The notes: generated from the letters alone by a model not told the origin. A stretch of 64,000 bases of DNA from JAFAMS01 sp049520515 (GCA_049520515.1 JBEKPS010000002.1:62001-126000), one strand, 5' to 3'; counted from the first letter of the stretch, positions 44,941-54,010 are shown. Made by a program: numbers and translations.

Positions 44941-46075
44941 CATCGACTTCGCGACCATTCGAACTCCTTTTCTGGTTCTTGACCGGGCTCGTCTCGAGAA
45001 GAACTGCAAACGAATGACTTCGCTGGCTCGAACGCACGGTGTGTCTTTACGGCCACATCTGAAGACGGCGAAGTCGGCCGACGTGGCTGCAATTGCCGTC
45101 TCCGGAAACACGGGTGGAATTGCGGTTTCAACCATTGCGGAGGCCGATTACTTTTTCTCGCGTGGGTATCGCGATATGCTTTACGGCGTCGCGTTGTCGC
45201 CGCAAAAAGTTGCGGCTATCGCGGCCTTGCAGCGACGGGGTGCCTCGATGCTGGTTCTCGTCGATTCTCGTGCTGGCGTTGATCTCGTTGGAAAAGCTGC
45301 CGGCTCGAGTGATACGACATTGTCAATTCTCGTCGAGCTCGATTCAGGAGGCGGACGCTCCGGGGTCGGCGCTGACGACGCTCGGGAGATTAACGCAATC
45401 GCTGACGCAATCCAGAATTGCGCTGCTTTGAAGTTCGTGGGCTTTCTATCGCACGCCGGTCACGCTTACACGAAGAACGCCGAGGACGCGAGCGCAGCGG
45501 CCGATGATGAGACGAGCGCGGTACAGCGAGCCGGCGCGCTCCTTGCGAAACGTGGAATGCCGGCCGCACTATTGAGTGTGGGTTCCACGCCCTCGGTGTC
45601 GCATGCGCGCTCGTTTGAGGGGATAACGGAGTTACGCGTCGGGACCTACATGTTTGGGGACGTGCAACAATTCGCGCTTGGCACGTGCGCGTTTGACGAT
45701 ATTGCGGTCTCGGTCATCGCAACCGTCATCGGTCACAATTATCGCAGTAATCGGCTAATTATCGATGCGGGAGCGCTCGCGCTATCTCTTGACCACAGCG
45801 CAGAAAAGTGGGTGCCCGGCGCCGGTTACGGTGTCCTTGTAGATCTCAACGATCCTTCGGTGCGGCTCGGACTATCAGTCATTGAAATGTCTCAAGAGCA
45901 TGGCAGAGTGGGCGCTCCAAACGGATCGCTGCCGTACGATCGATTTCCGATTGGCTCATTGGTGCGTATCTTTCCAGGTCATGTTTGTCACACCGTGGCG
46001 CCATACGATCGCTATTACGTGACGTCGGGTGATACGGCCATAATCGATACGTGGGACAAAGCCTCGGGCTGGTGA
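44909..46075 (+). CDS. DSD1/D-threonine-aldolase-like PLP enzyme
   Basis: Alanine-racemase-type barrel. IRTPFLVLDRARLEKNC and RPHLKTAKS hold the PLP lysine (family: RPHxKTHK; the usual His is Ala here). The C-terminal domain has FPGHVCHTVAPYDRYYV, with His and Cys of the D-threonine aldolase/D-serine dehydratase metal site. It may cleave or dehydrate a beta-hydroxy-D-amino acid. Start TTG 44909 lies inside the upstream gene, and no better start precedes the conserved IRTPFLVLD. Confidence 0.82.
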   Translation: MRRFRSIGLPSIDFATIRTPFLVLDRARLEKNCKRMTSLARTHGVSLRPHLKTAKSADVAAIAVSGNTGGIAVSTIAEADYFFSRGYRDMLYGVALSPQKVAAIAALQRRGASMLVLVDSRAGVDLVGKAAGSSDTTLSILVELDSGGGRSGVGADDAREINAIADAIQNCAALKFVGFLSHAGHAYTKNAEDASAAADDETSAVQRAGALLAKRGMPAALLSVGSTPSVSHARSFEGITELRVGTYMFGDVQQFALGTCAFDDIAVSVIATVIGHNYRSNRLIIDAGALALSLDHSAEKWVPGAGYGVLVDLNDPSVRLGLSVIEMSQEHGRVGAPNGSLPYDRFPIGSLVRIFPGHVCHTVAPYDRYYVTSGDTAIIDTWDKASGW

Positions 46076-46077
46076 TG

Positions 46078-46605
46078 CTACTTTGCAGCTCTTTCAACGT
46101 CGGCGAGATTCGCGTTGGTAAACGGTGCGCGCTTCGCATAGACGATGGCGCCCGTCGCGTCGCAAACGACCACGCCGATCGTGTTTTTGTCACCGGGCGG
46201 CACGAGCGTGAGCCAGCCGCTGCCGTTGAACGTGATCAGCACGTCATCGTTTACCTGCTGCTTGCTGCCGACAGCGGCGCCCTCGACCATCTTGAGAATA
46301 TGACGCCGCGAAACGAACGCAGTCTTATCCGCGACGACCACGACATAGACGGCGGCACTTCCCGCGACCCGATCCGCCAACAGTTTGCCCGACCATAACT
46401 TTAAGTCGCCTTGAGATTCCGGCGTAAACGCGAGAAGCAGCACGAGCGGCTTTCCGGCGGCGGCGTCCGGAAGGACGACGTGATTGCCTCCCACGGCATC
46501 GGCTTCGAGCCGCGGTAGGTTTGCGGCGACGGCCGGTAATACGGCGGAGCACGTCAGTGCAAGCGAAAAAACGAGCGCAATTTTACGGGAAAACAGACTG
46601 AGCAT
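46078..46605 (-). CDS. Secreted thioredoxin-fold-like protein without CxxC
   Basis: Signal peptide LFSRKIALVFSLALTCSAVLPAVAA followed by a redoxin-like layout: LPRLEADAVGGNHVVLPDAAAGKPLVLLLAFTPESQGDLKLWSGKL, then a C-terminal GVVVCDATGAIVYAKRAPF. The expected CxxC is absent, so a disulphide role is doubtful. ATG 46605 has AAAGG upstream and starts in the end of the exporter gene (23-base overlap); ATG 46623 is possible. It ends 2 bases from the convergent DSD1-like gene. Confidence 0.55.
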   Translation of the reverse strand: MLSLFSRKIALVFSLALTCSAVLPAVAANLPRLEADAVGGNHVVLPDAAAGKPLVLLLAFTPESQGDLKLWSGKLLADRVAGSAAVYVVVVADKTAFVSRRHILKMVEGAAVGSKQQVNDDVLITFNGSGWLTLVPPGDKNTIGVVVCDATGAIVYAKRAPFTNANLADVERAAK

Positions 46606-48199
46606 CACGAGCGAGCCTTTCATTGACGGTTCCCGGTTCGTCTTCGACGACACCGGAAGATCGCCTCAGGAACGGGGCGAGAAGAAGCGCGAGCACGAGG
46701 ATGCCTCCGATTACGATCCACGCCTCGTTGAACGCAGCGGTCGCCGCGGCCCGCGCAATGATCGGCTTGACGAAGGCGATATCACCGGGATCCGCGTGCG
46801 CGAGGTCGACGCCGGCCAGAAGATCTTTTGGTATGCCAACGAACGCGGCGGTCGCGGCGTTGCCCTTGACGAGTTCGTCGAGCAAGCGCGACGCGATGGC
46901 ATGCGGTCGAATGTTCACGACGGTGTCGACAACGCCGATGCCGACGGCACCGCCGACATTTCGCATGAAATTCAGCAAGCCGCTGGCGTTTGAAAGCGCA
47001 GCGGCCGGCAATTCATCCAGCGCGACGTTGGTGATCGGCACGATACAGAACAGGAGCGCTGCACCGCGCAGAATTTGTGGGACCAGCAATCCCGTGAAGT
47101 CCGTTGTCGTTGTTTGAAAGGCATTGGCGAACGCACCGGCGGCGAAGAGCCCGAATCCGATTGCAACGACCCAGCGTGCAGGCCACCGGCGGTCGGCGAA
47201 AGTTGCTAGCGGAGCGGCAACGAGCTGTGCCATGCCCATAACCGTCATGATCTCTCCGATCTCGAGCGGTGTATGGAAGCGGACGAAGCCGAGGAAGAGC
47301 GGTAAGACGTAGAGTGACGCGTAGAGGGCGAAGCCGAGTGCAACATTTTGCGCGCTCGCGATCGTAAATGCCCGCATGCGCAGCGGCGCGAGATCAACGA
47401 GCGCATCCCGCGTATTCGTACAGCATCGGATGAACAACGCTCCGCTTGCCAGCATGACGAATATCAGAGCGTAGTCGCGGACCGCCGCCCAGTGATCCTC
47501 GGGCGCGAGCTTGAGCACGATCTCGAGCGACGCTAGGCTCATCGACAGGGCGACGAACGCGACGATGTCGAGGGGGCGCCACGCCGAGTTGTCCGGCCGA
47601 TCGATGCGGACGACGGCAGCGACAATCACCGCAATCGCGAGTCCGATCGGAATGTTGATGAAAAACAGCCAATTCCACGCCAGCTTCTCGGCGACGTAAC
47701 CGCCCACAAACGGGCCGACCGAGGGCGCGAGCATCGCAAGGCCACCCGCAATCAAGATCGCGCGCGCATGGACCGCCTTCGGAAACATTTTGTATCCGGC
47801 GGCAAAGACCGTGGGGACCATCGCTCCGGCGAAAAGCCCTTGCAACGTTCGCCAGATGATGAGCGCGACGAAGTCGTGTGAGAGACCACATCCAAGACTC
47901 GTCAAGACGAAACCGAGCGATGCGCCAGTGAACAGCCACCGGGTCGACATGGCTTGCGCCAGCCGGCCGCTGAGAACGATTGCTATGACTTCGGTGATCA
48001 GATACGACGTCTGCACCCAACTCAGCTGATCGAGCGGGGCGTGGAGCGATGTCGCGATGCGCGGTAACGCAGCGGCCACGATCTGGATGTCCAGGATCGC
48101 CATGAAGAGCCCCAGACACATCGCCGTAAAGCCGAGCCACGAGCGCCGATCGACGCGAAAGGGAGTCACAAAGCGCGTTTCACGTCGGAAAAGATGCAA
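46583..48199 (-). CDS. DHA2-family MFS exporter (EmrB/QacA type)
   Basis: Fourteen membrane helices, first-helix FMAILDIQIVAAALPRIATSLHAPLDQLSWVQTSYLI and loop motif LAQAMSTRWLF, with motif C GPFVGGYVAEKLAWNWLFFINIPIGL, all typical of proton-driven drug exporters. It is 29 bases from the divergent type III polyketide synthase gene, so it may export that product or a toxic compound. No adjacent EmrA partner is present. Confidence 0.9.
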   Translation of the reverse strand: MHLFRRETRFVTPFRVDRRSWLGFTAMCLGLFMAILDIQIVAAALPRIATSLHAPLDQLSWVQTSYLITEVIAIVLSGRLAQAMSTRWLFTGASLGFVLTSLGCGLSHDFVALIIWRTLQGLFAGAMVPTVFAAGYKMFPKAVHARAILIAGGLAMLAPSVGPFVGGYVAEKLAWNWLFFINIPIGLAIAVIVAAVVRIDRPDNSAWRPLDIVAFVALSMSLASLEIVLKLAPEDHWAAVRDYALIFVMLASGALFIRCCTNTRDALVDLAPLRMRAFTIASAQNVALGFALYASLYVLPLFLGFVRFHTPLEIGEIMTVMGMAQLVAAPLATFADRRWPARWVVAIGFGLFAAGAFANAFQTTTTDFTGLLVPQILRGAALLFCIVPITNVALDELPAAALSNASGLLNFMRNVGGAVGIGVVDTVVNIRPHAIASRLLDELVKGNAATAAFVGIPKDLLAGVDLAHADPGDIAFVKPIIARAAATAAFNEAWIVIGGILVLALLLAPFLRRSSGVVEDEPGTVNERLARDAQSVFP

Positions 48200-48228
48200 G
48201 CCCTTTTAGCGGACAGAAGCCCCTTCGG

Positions 48229-49302
48229 ATGGTTTTATCCGCTCCAAGCGTAGCGCCACAACTGCTTTCACTGGCTACTGCTGTACCGAGCAACGTTATC
48301 GAGCAAGCGCAAGCATCGAAAATGGCACGGGCTTTCTTCGGCCACCGAATGGCCGGTTATGAAGCCCTCTCAGGGGTTTTTGCCTCAACAGGCATCGAGC
48401 GCCGGTACTCGGTCGTGCCCCTAACCTGGTTCGAAGAACGCCATGAGTGGCCGGATCGCACGGCTGCGTACATCGACAGTGCAAGCAAACTCTTCGAGGA
48501 GGTTGTACGCAAAGCGCTCGACGCGGCGGGGATCGATGCATCCGAGGTCGATGTCGTCCTGACCGTGTCGTCGACCGGAATCGCGACGCCGAGCCTCGAG
48601 GCGCGGGTGCTCCCGCAACTCGGCTTTCGATCGGATGTTCGCCGGATCCCCATTTTCGGCTTAGGCTGCGCCGGCGGGGTTTCGGGGCTTGCCAACGCAG
48701 CGCGAATTGCAGCCGGCGAACCCGGCGCGACGATCTTGCTTGTCGCGATCGAGTTATGCACCTTGGCATTCAGGATGGATCGTGCCACCAAATCGGACAT
48801 TATTTCGGCAGCGCTCTTCGGTGACGGCGCTGCGGCGGCAATTTTTCGCACTGGCGATGGGCCGGCAATCGGACGCGTGGGTGGCACGACCGAGCATCTT
48901 TGGGCGAATTCGATCGACATCATGGGTTGGTCAACCGATCAAGCCGGACTCGGCGTCATCCTCTCGCGCTCATTGCCCGATTTTATCGCGCGCAACTATC
49001 GGTCCGAATTCGATCGCGCGATGGCACGTCTTACGCTGAGCCCCGCCGATATCGACCGCGTCGTTTGTCATCCTGGTGGAACCAGGGTGATCGAAGCGAT
49101 CGAGACGGCACTCGAGCTCCCCGCCGGAACGCTTGGCGTCGAGCGATCGGTCATGCGCGATTACGGCAACATGTCATCGCCGACCGTACTCTTTGTTCTC
49201 GAGCGTGCCCTCGCGAACGGCCTTTCAGGAACTGCCGTGCTGGCGGCGCTCGGCCCCGGCTTCACCGCTTCATTCGCGACTCTGCACGTTTCGGATGCCT
49301 AG
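48229..49302 (+). CDS. Type III polyketide synthase
   Basis: Chalcone/stilbene-synthase fold with the catalytic triad C147 (GLGCAGGVSGL), H281 (VVCHPGGTRVIEA) and N314 (YGNMSSPT). Bacterial members of this type make alkylpyrones or alkylresorcinols from fatty acyl-CoA and malonyl-CoA. The next gene is an ICMT-like methyltransferase that overlaps by 8 bases, as in the bpsA-bpsB pair of Bacillus, which methylates alkylpyrones. Confidence 0.92.
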   Translation: MVLSAPSVAPQLLSLATAVPSNVIEQAQASKMARAFFGHRMAGYEALSGVFASTGIERRYSVVPLTWFEERHEWPDRTAAYIDSASKLFEEVVRKALDAAGIDASEVDVVLTVSSTGIATPSLEARVLPQLGFRSDVRRIPIFGLGCAGGVSGLANAARIAAGEPGATILLVAIELCTLAFRMDRATKSDIISAALFGDGAAAAIFRTGDGPAIGRVGGTTEHLWANSIDIMGWSTDQAGLGVILSRSLPDFIARNYRSEFDRAMARLTLSPADIDRVVCHPGGTRVIEAIETALELPAGTLGVERSVMRDYGNMSSPTVLFVLERALANGLSGTAVLAALGPGFTASFATLHVSDA

Positions 49303-49792
49303 CGGATTATTTCTTCTCGTCTACGTTACGCTGCAACGTCTCGTCGAACTCGTCATCGCGCGGCGCAACACGCGCGCGCTGCTTGCACGTGGCGCATATG
49401 AAGTAGGGGCGGCGCACTACCCGGCCATGATTGCGCTCCACGCGACGTGGCTTCTGACACTGTGGGCATTCGGCTGGAACCGCAGCCTGGTGCCAGGGTA
49501 CCTTTCGCTGGTCGTTGTCTTGCAGATCGGCCGGTTTTGGGTTTTGCGAACACTCGGCGCGCGATGGACAACGCGCATCATCATGACACCGTGGGCGCAG
49601 CCGGTGACGTCGGGTCCGTTCCGATTCGTGCGTCATCCGAATTATCTCATCGTTGCCTTCGAGTTGCCCGCTATTTCGCTCGCGCTGGGACTGCTTTGGC
49701 ACGCGCTGGTGTTTGGTGCGCTCAATCTCGTTATGATCGCGTGGCGCATTCGATCGGAGAACGCGGCATACGCGCGGATGGCTACATTATAG
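49295..49792 (+). CDS. ICMT-like membrane methyltransferase
   Basis: A 165-residue membrane protein with LVYVTLQRLVELVIARRN at the start and the isoprenylcysteine methyltransferase/PEMT core TSGPFRFVRHPNYLIVAFELPAISLALG (RHPxY) and RIRSENAAY (E of the SAM site). It probably O-methylates the polyketide made by the preceding gene. ATG 49295 overlaps the synthase stop; an upstream frame to 49133 is antiparallel shadow. Confidence 0.88.
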   Translation: MPSGLFLLVYVTLQRLVELVIARRNTRALLARGAYEVGAAHYPAMIALHATWLLTLWAFGWNRSLVPGYLSLVVVLQIGRFWVLRTLGARWTTRIIMTPWAQPVTSGPFRFVRHPNYLIVAFELPAISLALGLLWHALVFGALNLVMIAWRIRSENAAYARMATL

Positions 49793-49804
49793 ATGGAGGA
49801 ATGA

Positions 49805-50257
49805 ATGGACGAAGTGAAAGTCGAGCAGTCGAGCTATCAAATGCCGCCACAGGAAGGGTTTACCGTAGCGTACTTTCTCACCGTGGCCGACCTCAAGAGA
49901 TCCGCTGAATTCTACAAAACGGTCTTTGGCGGAGAAATTGTGAGCATGGGCGACGGAAACGCGCCGCCGTACATCAAGATCGCCAACATTTGGCTGATTA
50001 TCAACGTCGGCGGTGGTCCGACGCCCGACAAACCGACGGTGACGCTGCGACCGCCTCCCGACCCAAATGAGATCAGTAGTTTCATGAATATCCGCGTTGC
50101 GGACATCCAAGCGTGCTACGAACTCTGGCGAAGCCGCGGCGCAACGTTCCTTACGGAGCCGATCGAAAAATACGGCGAAACACGCTGCTACATCCGCGAC
50201 CCCGACGGCTACATCATCGAGGTAGGGCAAAGCAAACCCGGGTTCGTTTACGGCTAA
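49805..50257 (+). CDS. VOC-superfamily (glyoxalase/bleomycin resistance) protein
   Basis: One VOC domain: VAYFLTVADLKRSAEFYKTVFGGEIVSMG, FMNIRVADIQACYELWRSRGATFLTEPIEKYGETRCYIRDPDGYIIEVGQ. Metal ligand positions typical of dioxygenases and glyoxalases are partly present (final E in YIIEVG). Substrate unknown. ATG 49805 has TGGAGGA four bases upstream. It may belong with the polyketide genes. Confidence 0.85.
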   Translation: MDEVKVEQSSYQMPPQEGFTVAYFLTVADLKRSAEFYKTVFGGEIVSMGDGNAPPYIKIANIWLIINVGGGPTPDKPTVTLRPPPDPNEISSFMNIRVADIQACYELWRSRGATFLTEPIEKYGETRCYIRDPDGYIIEVGQSKPGFVYG

Positions 50258-50409
50258 AGTTCCTGCCTCAATTCGTAAGTTCGTCCTCGTCCAAATTCAT
50301 TATTAAGCCGCAAGGACGTCCTGACGTTCGATTCGTAAGCTAAGCAGAGTCGGCAGCTGGTACCCAGCGGCCCTTGTTTCTCTTTTTGGCTGATTTCAAG
50401 GAGATTCTC

Positions 50410-53190
50410 GTGCGATCTCACTTCAAGGCTCTGCTGTGTGCTCTGATGCTCTGCGTTTCGATGTCGGCGCCGGCGTGGGCGCAGGCTGGATCGACTGGCA
50501 CCCTCATCGGCAAAGTGCTCGACGATGCCGGAAAGCCGGTCAGCGGTGTGAGAATCGGCATCTCGGGGCCGACGTCGACGCAAACGACCACGAAATCCGA
50601 CGGCACATACAGTGTCGCGCTCGCGCCGGGCCTCTACAGCGTGACGATCTCGGCGCCGGGCTTCCGATCGACGCAGCAGGATGGCGTCACCGTCGTCAGC
50701 GGTGCGAGCGCCACGCTTGCGACGACCCTGCTCCCGGCGTCGCTCACGACGATTGCTTCTGTTTCGGTTGGCGGCTCGACCTCGGTCGCTGACTCTCCGG
50801 CCGCTTTGACCCAGATGACGGCGGCGACGATCCGTAGCCAAGGGCAGGATCAGATCGTCAACTTACTCGACCAGATTCCCGGCGTCGAGATCGAACGCGC
50901 CAACGGCGGTTCGAACGAGCCCGGCGCAAACGCGTACATCTCGATTCGCGGTGCCGAGCCATATGAATCGCAGGTGCTTATCGACGGCCATCCGGTCGAC
51001 ACGATCGGCAGCGGCGCCTTCGGCTTCAACGTCGCTTTTACGAACGCGCTGCTGCTCAGCAGCATCGAGGTCAGCAAAGGCCCCGGCAATATGCCGAATA
51101 CGGTGGTTGACGCCGTCGGCGGCTCGATCAACCTCAAGACCGCGCCGATTACATCCACGCTCAGCACCGACCTCATGACCCAATACGACTCGTTCGGGGG
51201 CTGGACGTATGGTGTGCGCGTCTCCGATACGATCGGCAAGATCGGGTTCCTAGCCGCCATCGCGCGCGATACGACGCCGGGGTATATGTCACCGCAGAAC
51301 ATCTTCGGTTTTGGGCGCGCGAGCTTCTATTCTCCCTACACCTCGCCGACATTTCCCCTCACGGGCAACAATCAAGTTTATCCGTCCGGAACGAGCTACA
51401 CGGGTGTTCTGAACTACTCGTACGCCGCAACGTCGGACTTCTCGAACGACGGTCAGCTTTTCAAGTTGGCCTACAACTTCTCGCCGGTTACATCGATCGA
51501 GTTGAGCAGTAACTCGACGCAGACATGGCTCGACGAGACCGGCAATAACGTCGGCTTCGTAAACGCGACGATTGTTCCGTGCATCACGAATGGCCTCGCC
51601 GAAGGTTCGGCACCGGCGGGACCGACATGCGCGCCCGGAACCAACCCGTATGATGAAAATTACACAGCCAACCCGTATCTGAAATATGTCGGCCAAACCG
51701 TACCGATCAATCTCTACGCAGGCTATCCGAACACATACGAAACCGACAAGGAGCCGATCTTCACCGCGGCTTTCCGCACCGTCATCGGTCCTGGAACGTT
51801 CCTCGCCCGTGTCTACGGTGGCAGCATCACTCGCGATATTATCCAAGTTACCACTCCGAGCGCGATCGGCCCATGTTACACGCCGGCTTGCCCCTGGGTC
51901 GGAAGCAGCCCCGCTCTTTCGACGGATGCCGGAAACAACTACGCCGACGATAACGGCTACGCGGGCGAGCCGTACTACGAGCTCACGACCGACACGCTGC
52001 ATGGTGCCGACGCACAATACTCGCTTCCGCTCGGCGACCGCGGCAGCCTAATACTCGGTTTCGATTCGCACAGCGACAGCTTCAACTATACGGAGGCATA
52101 CTCCAGCGGTTGGTACTGGTATGGAAGCGGGACCATGGCCGATCCGTATGGCGGATGCGGTTATCCCGGTCAAACGGCTGCACAGATATTTTCGTGCGCG
52201 TATTCGGTTGCGTACTACCCCAAACCGCAAATCCTCGTGCGTAGCACGACGGAAAATGTGCGCGGTACCTACGAGATCGCACCGAATTTGCAGCTTGCTT
52301 TTGGCGGCTATGTTTCGAATACGACGTTCGTTGGTTCGCGCATCGACCCACGCGGCGGCTTGACGTGGCGGCCGAACTCGAACTTCAGCCTACGCGCCTC
52401 CGGGGGCAGCGCGTTCGTTACCCCGTACCAAGGCTTGATCAACACCACCACGTACCTCGGAAGCCATAAGACGCTGTACCCGGCAACGGCGTTCAAGGCC
52501 GAGACCTCGACGGGGTACGATGTCGGCGGCGATTATAAGTTCAGCCGCGACAGCATCATCTCAGCCGATCTCTACTCGACGACGATCTTCAACCGCTACG
52601 CACTCTACCAGTGCGTCACCGCCGCGTGTACCGGCATGTTCAACGGGAGTCCGTACACTTCCGAGGTCATTCCAACCTCACAGGGGCAAACGGCCAACCG
52701 CGGCATCGAGCTCAACCTTCTTCACCAGCCGAAGTTCGGCTTTGGGTACCAGGCCGAGGTCGATATGCTTCGCGACTACTCGTACGATCAAGCCCCAGTG
52801 ACGTCGGGCGGCAGCCTCTTTCTTGGACCGTTGCCGGCCAACGGAGTGCAGATTCCAGATTATCCGTACAACAAGATGCGCGGCAACATCTGGTACACGT
52901 TCGAGGATGGCAAGAGCATTCGCCTCGGCAGCACGACCTACGGAGCGAACAACGGGTACGGTCAACCCGGCTTCACAATATTCGACGGATCAATCAACCT
53001 GCCGGTGCACGGCATCAACGTCTCCATCGGCGCGTCGAACATCTTGAATAAAGATAACGGCATGGCGGGCGGCTTGTACTTCGGCGGTTACACCTACCCG
53101 GGGCTCGGCGCCAGCGGAATCGGTCCGACGAACTATGAATACGCCCCGCCGCGTACCGTCTACGTCCAAGTGAGTACGGCAAAGCACTAG
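50410..53190 (+). CDS. TonB-dependent receptor with carboxypeptidase-regulatory-like N-domain, second copy
   Basis: GTG 50410 with AAGGAG upstream begins a signal peptide (FKALLCALMLCVSMSAPAWAQ). A regulatory-like Ig module (TGTLIGKVLDDAGKPVSGVRIGISGP), plug (NLLDQIPGVEIERANGG, VLIDGHPVDTIGSG, SSIEVSKGPG) and large barrel follow, ending in YVQVSTAKH. It shares architecture with the receptor at 31846 but not its barrel. Ligand unknown; its neighbours give no clear clue. It is followed by a strong terminator. Confidence 0.9.
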   Translation: MRSHFKALLCALMLCVSMSAPAWAQAGSTGTLIGKVLDDAGKPVSGVRIGISGPTSTQTTTKSDGTYSVALAPGLYSVTISAPGFRSTQQDGVTVVSGASATLATTLLPASLTTIASVSVGGSTSVADSPAALTQMTAATIRSQGQDQIVNLLDQIPGVEIERANGGSNEPGANAYISIRGAEPYESQVLIDGHPVDTIGSGAFGFNVAFTNALLLSSIEVSKGPGNMPNTVVDAVGGSINLKTAPITSTLSTDLMTQYDSFGGWTYGVRVSDTIGKIGFLAAIARDTTPGYMSPQNIFGFGRASFYSPYTSPTFPLTGNNQVYPSGTSYTGVLNYSYAATSDFSNDGQLFKLAYNFSPVTSIELSSNSTQTWLDETGNNVGFVNATIVPCITNGLAEGSAPAGPTCAPGTNPYDENYTANPYLKYVGQTVPINLYAGYPNTYETDKEPIFTAAFRTVIGPGTFLARVYGGSITRDIIQVTTPSAIGPCYTPACPWVGSSPALSTDAGNNYADDNGYAGEPYYELTTDTLHGADAQYSLPLGDRGSLILGFDSHSDSFNYTEAYSSGWYWYGSGTMADPYGGCGYPGQTAAQIFSCAYSVAYYPKPQILVRSTTENVRGTYEIAPNLQLAFGGYVSNTTFVGSRIDPRGGLTWRPNSNFSLRASGGSAFVTPYQGLINTTTYLGSHKTLYPATAFKAETSTGYDVGGDYKFSRDSIISADLYSTTIFNRYALYQCVTAACTGMFNGSPYTSEVIPTSQGQTANRGIELNLLHQPKFGFGYQAEVDMLRDYSYDQAPVTSGGSLFLGPLPANGVQIPDYPYNKMRGNIWYTFEDGKSIRLGSTTYGANNGYGQPGFTIFDGSINLPVHGINVSIGASNILNKDNGMAGGLYFGGYTYPGLGASGIGPTNYEYAPPRTVYVQVSTAKH

Positions 53191-53214
53191 TAACATCGCG
53201 CGTATTTAACGGGG

Positions 53215-53254
53215 ATCACCGGCAGGCATCGGACATCGCCTGCTGGTGATTCTT
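53215..53254 (+). terminator. Rho-independent terminator
   Basis: ATCACCGGCAGGC (53215-53227) pairs with GCCTGCTGGTGAT (53238-53250), 13 pairs including one G-T, loop of ten, then TCTT. It ends the TonB-receptor transcript. Confidence 0.75.
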
Positions 53255-53526
53255 CGCGTTCCCGCCGCCGGGTAGTCGCCTACACTTGGCGCCCGCTACA
53301 TTGTCGGCTTCTAAGACTCGGTGAGACCCAGGTCGGGTCTCGGGCCGGAAAGTTGCTTAGGTGGTGGGACCCGTTATAGGAGTCGCTGAGACAATCTAGC
53401 CGCTTTTGCCAAGTCCATGGGACCGAATTTGCCCGTGGGAATGGCGCCTCTGGGGAAGGGGCTCGTTGGGAGCCGTTGAGCGAATTCGCTATCCAGTGTC
53501 TATTTCTTGACCCAGGATACGAAATA
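53255..53526. other. Gene-free stretch between receptor operon and defence island
   Basis: No credible reading frame. It holds one further hairpin, GAGACCC (53323-53329) and GGGTCTC (53335-53341), without a T-run. It marks the boundary between chromosome-style genes and the defence-type genes on the right. No tRNA or attachment-site repeat was seen. Confidence 0.4.
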
Positions 53527-53529
53527 GTG

Positions 53530-53555
53530 ATCTCCAGGAGATAAACTGTTATAAT
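53530..53555 (+). promoter_or_regulatory. Extended -10 promoter with operator palindrome
   Basis: TGTTATAAT (extended -10; hexamer 53550-53555) lies just after ATCTCC-A-GGAGAT (53530-53542), a perfect palindrome where a -35 would be. No good -35 is seen, so a TG-type promoter is likely, controlled by a protein binding the palindrome. Confidence 0.55.
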
Positions 53556-53607
53556 TGCGTTGACAAGGGGAGCGTAACCTCGCTCAGCACTGATCTGGAG
53601 GGCAGGC

Positions 53608-53970
53608 ATGCCGCAAGTGACAGACGAGAGGCTGGAGCATGTAGCGGATCAGCTTTGGTCCGTGCTGTATGAAAGGCCGTTTCGAGGCAAAAAGCGCGGA
53701 CGATACGCAATTAATCGCCTGCAAATGAAGCAAGCACTCGGCGTGGCAAAGTTGCATAACTCGACAATCCAGCGATTGCAAGATGTCGCGTTGAGGAAGG
53801 GCCTGATCATAGTAGACCTTGATGATCCTTTCGCGTGCATAGAAACGAAGGTGGTTAAGAAATATCGTCGACCGCCAAAGGCAATCTTCAACGATCTGTT
53901 CGCGCTTCACGTCGAGGATGCCGACGATGAGGAACTGGATTACGAGAGCGAGTCGGAGGACGAAGACTAG
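53608..53970 (+). CDS. Small winged-helix-like protein with acidic tail
   Basis: 120 residues. RGKKRGRYAINRLQMKQALGVAKLHNSTIQRLQDVALRKGLIIVDLDD fits a helix-turn-helix plus wing. The last 20 residues are almost all Asp/Glu, DNA-mimic-like or a solubility tail. CTGGAGGG stands five bases before the ATG. It is first in the island and probably its regulator; no named family is recognised. Confidence 0.6.
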   Translation: MPQVTDERLEHVADQLWSVLYERPFRGKKRGRYAINRLQMKQALGVAKLHNSTIQRLQDVALRKGLIIVDLDDPFACIETKVVKKYRRPPKAIFNDLFALHVEDADDEELDYESESEDED

Positions 53971-54010
53971 CCCTTATGCGCGCGAGCTTGAGACTCCGCG
54001 ATCGAGCTGG

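Noticed and set aside
50281..50340. Possible c-di-GMP riboswitch before the TonB receptor
   Set aside because: AAGCCGCAAGGACG superficially recalls GEMM elements, but the conserved core order and tetraloop receptor are absent.
53280..53609. 109-residue minus-strand frame at the island border
   Set aside because: Covers the terminator-proximal hairpin and the promoter on the other strand, with no protein-like pattern.
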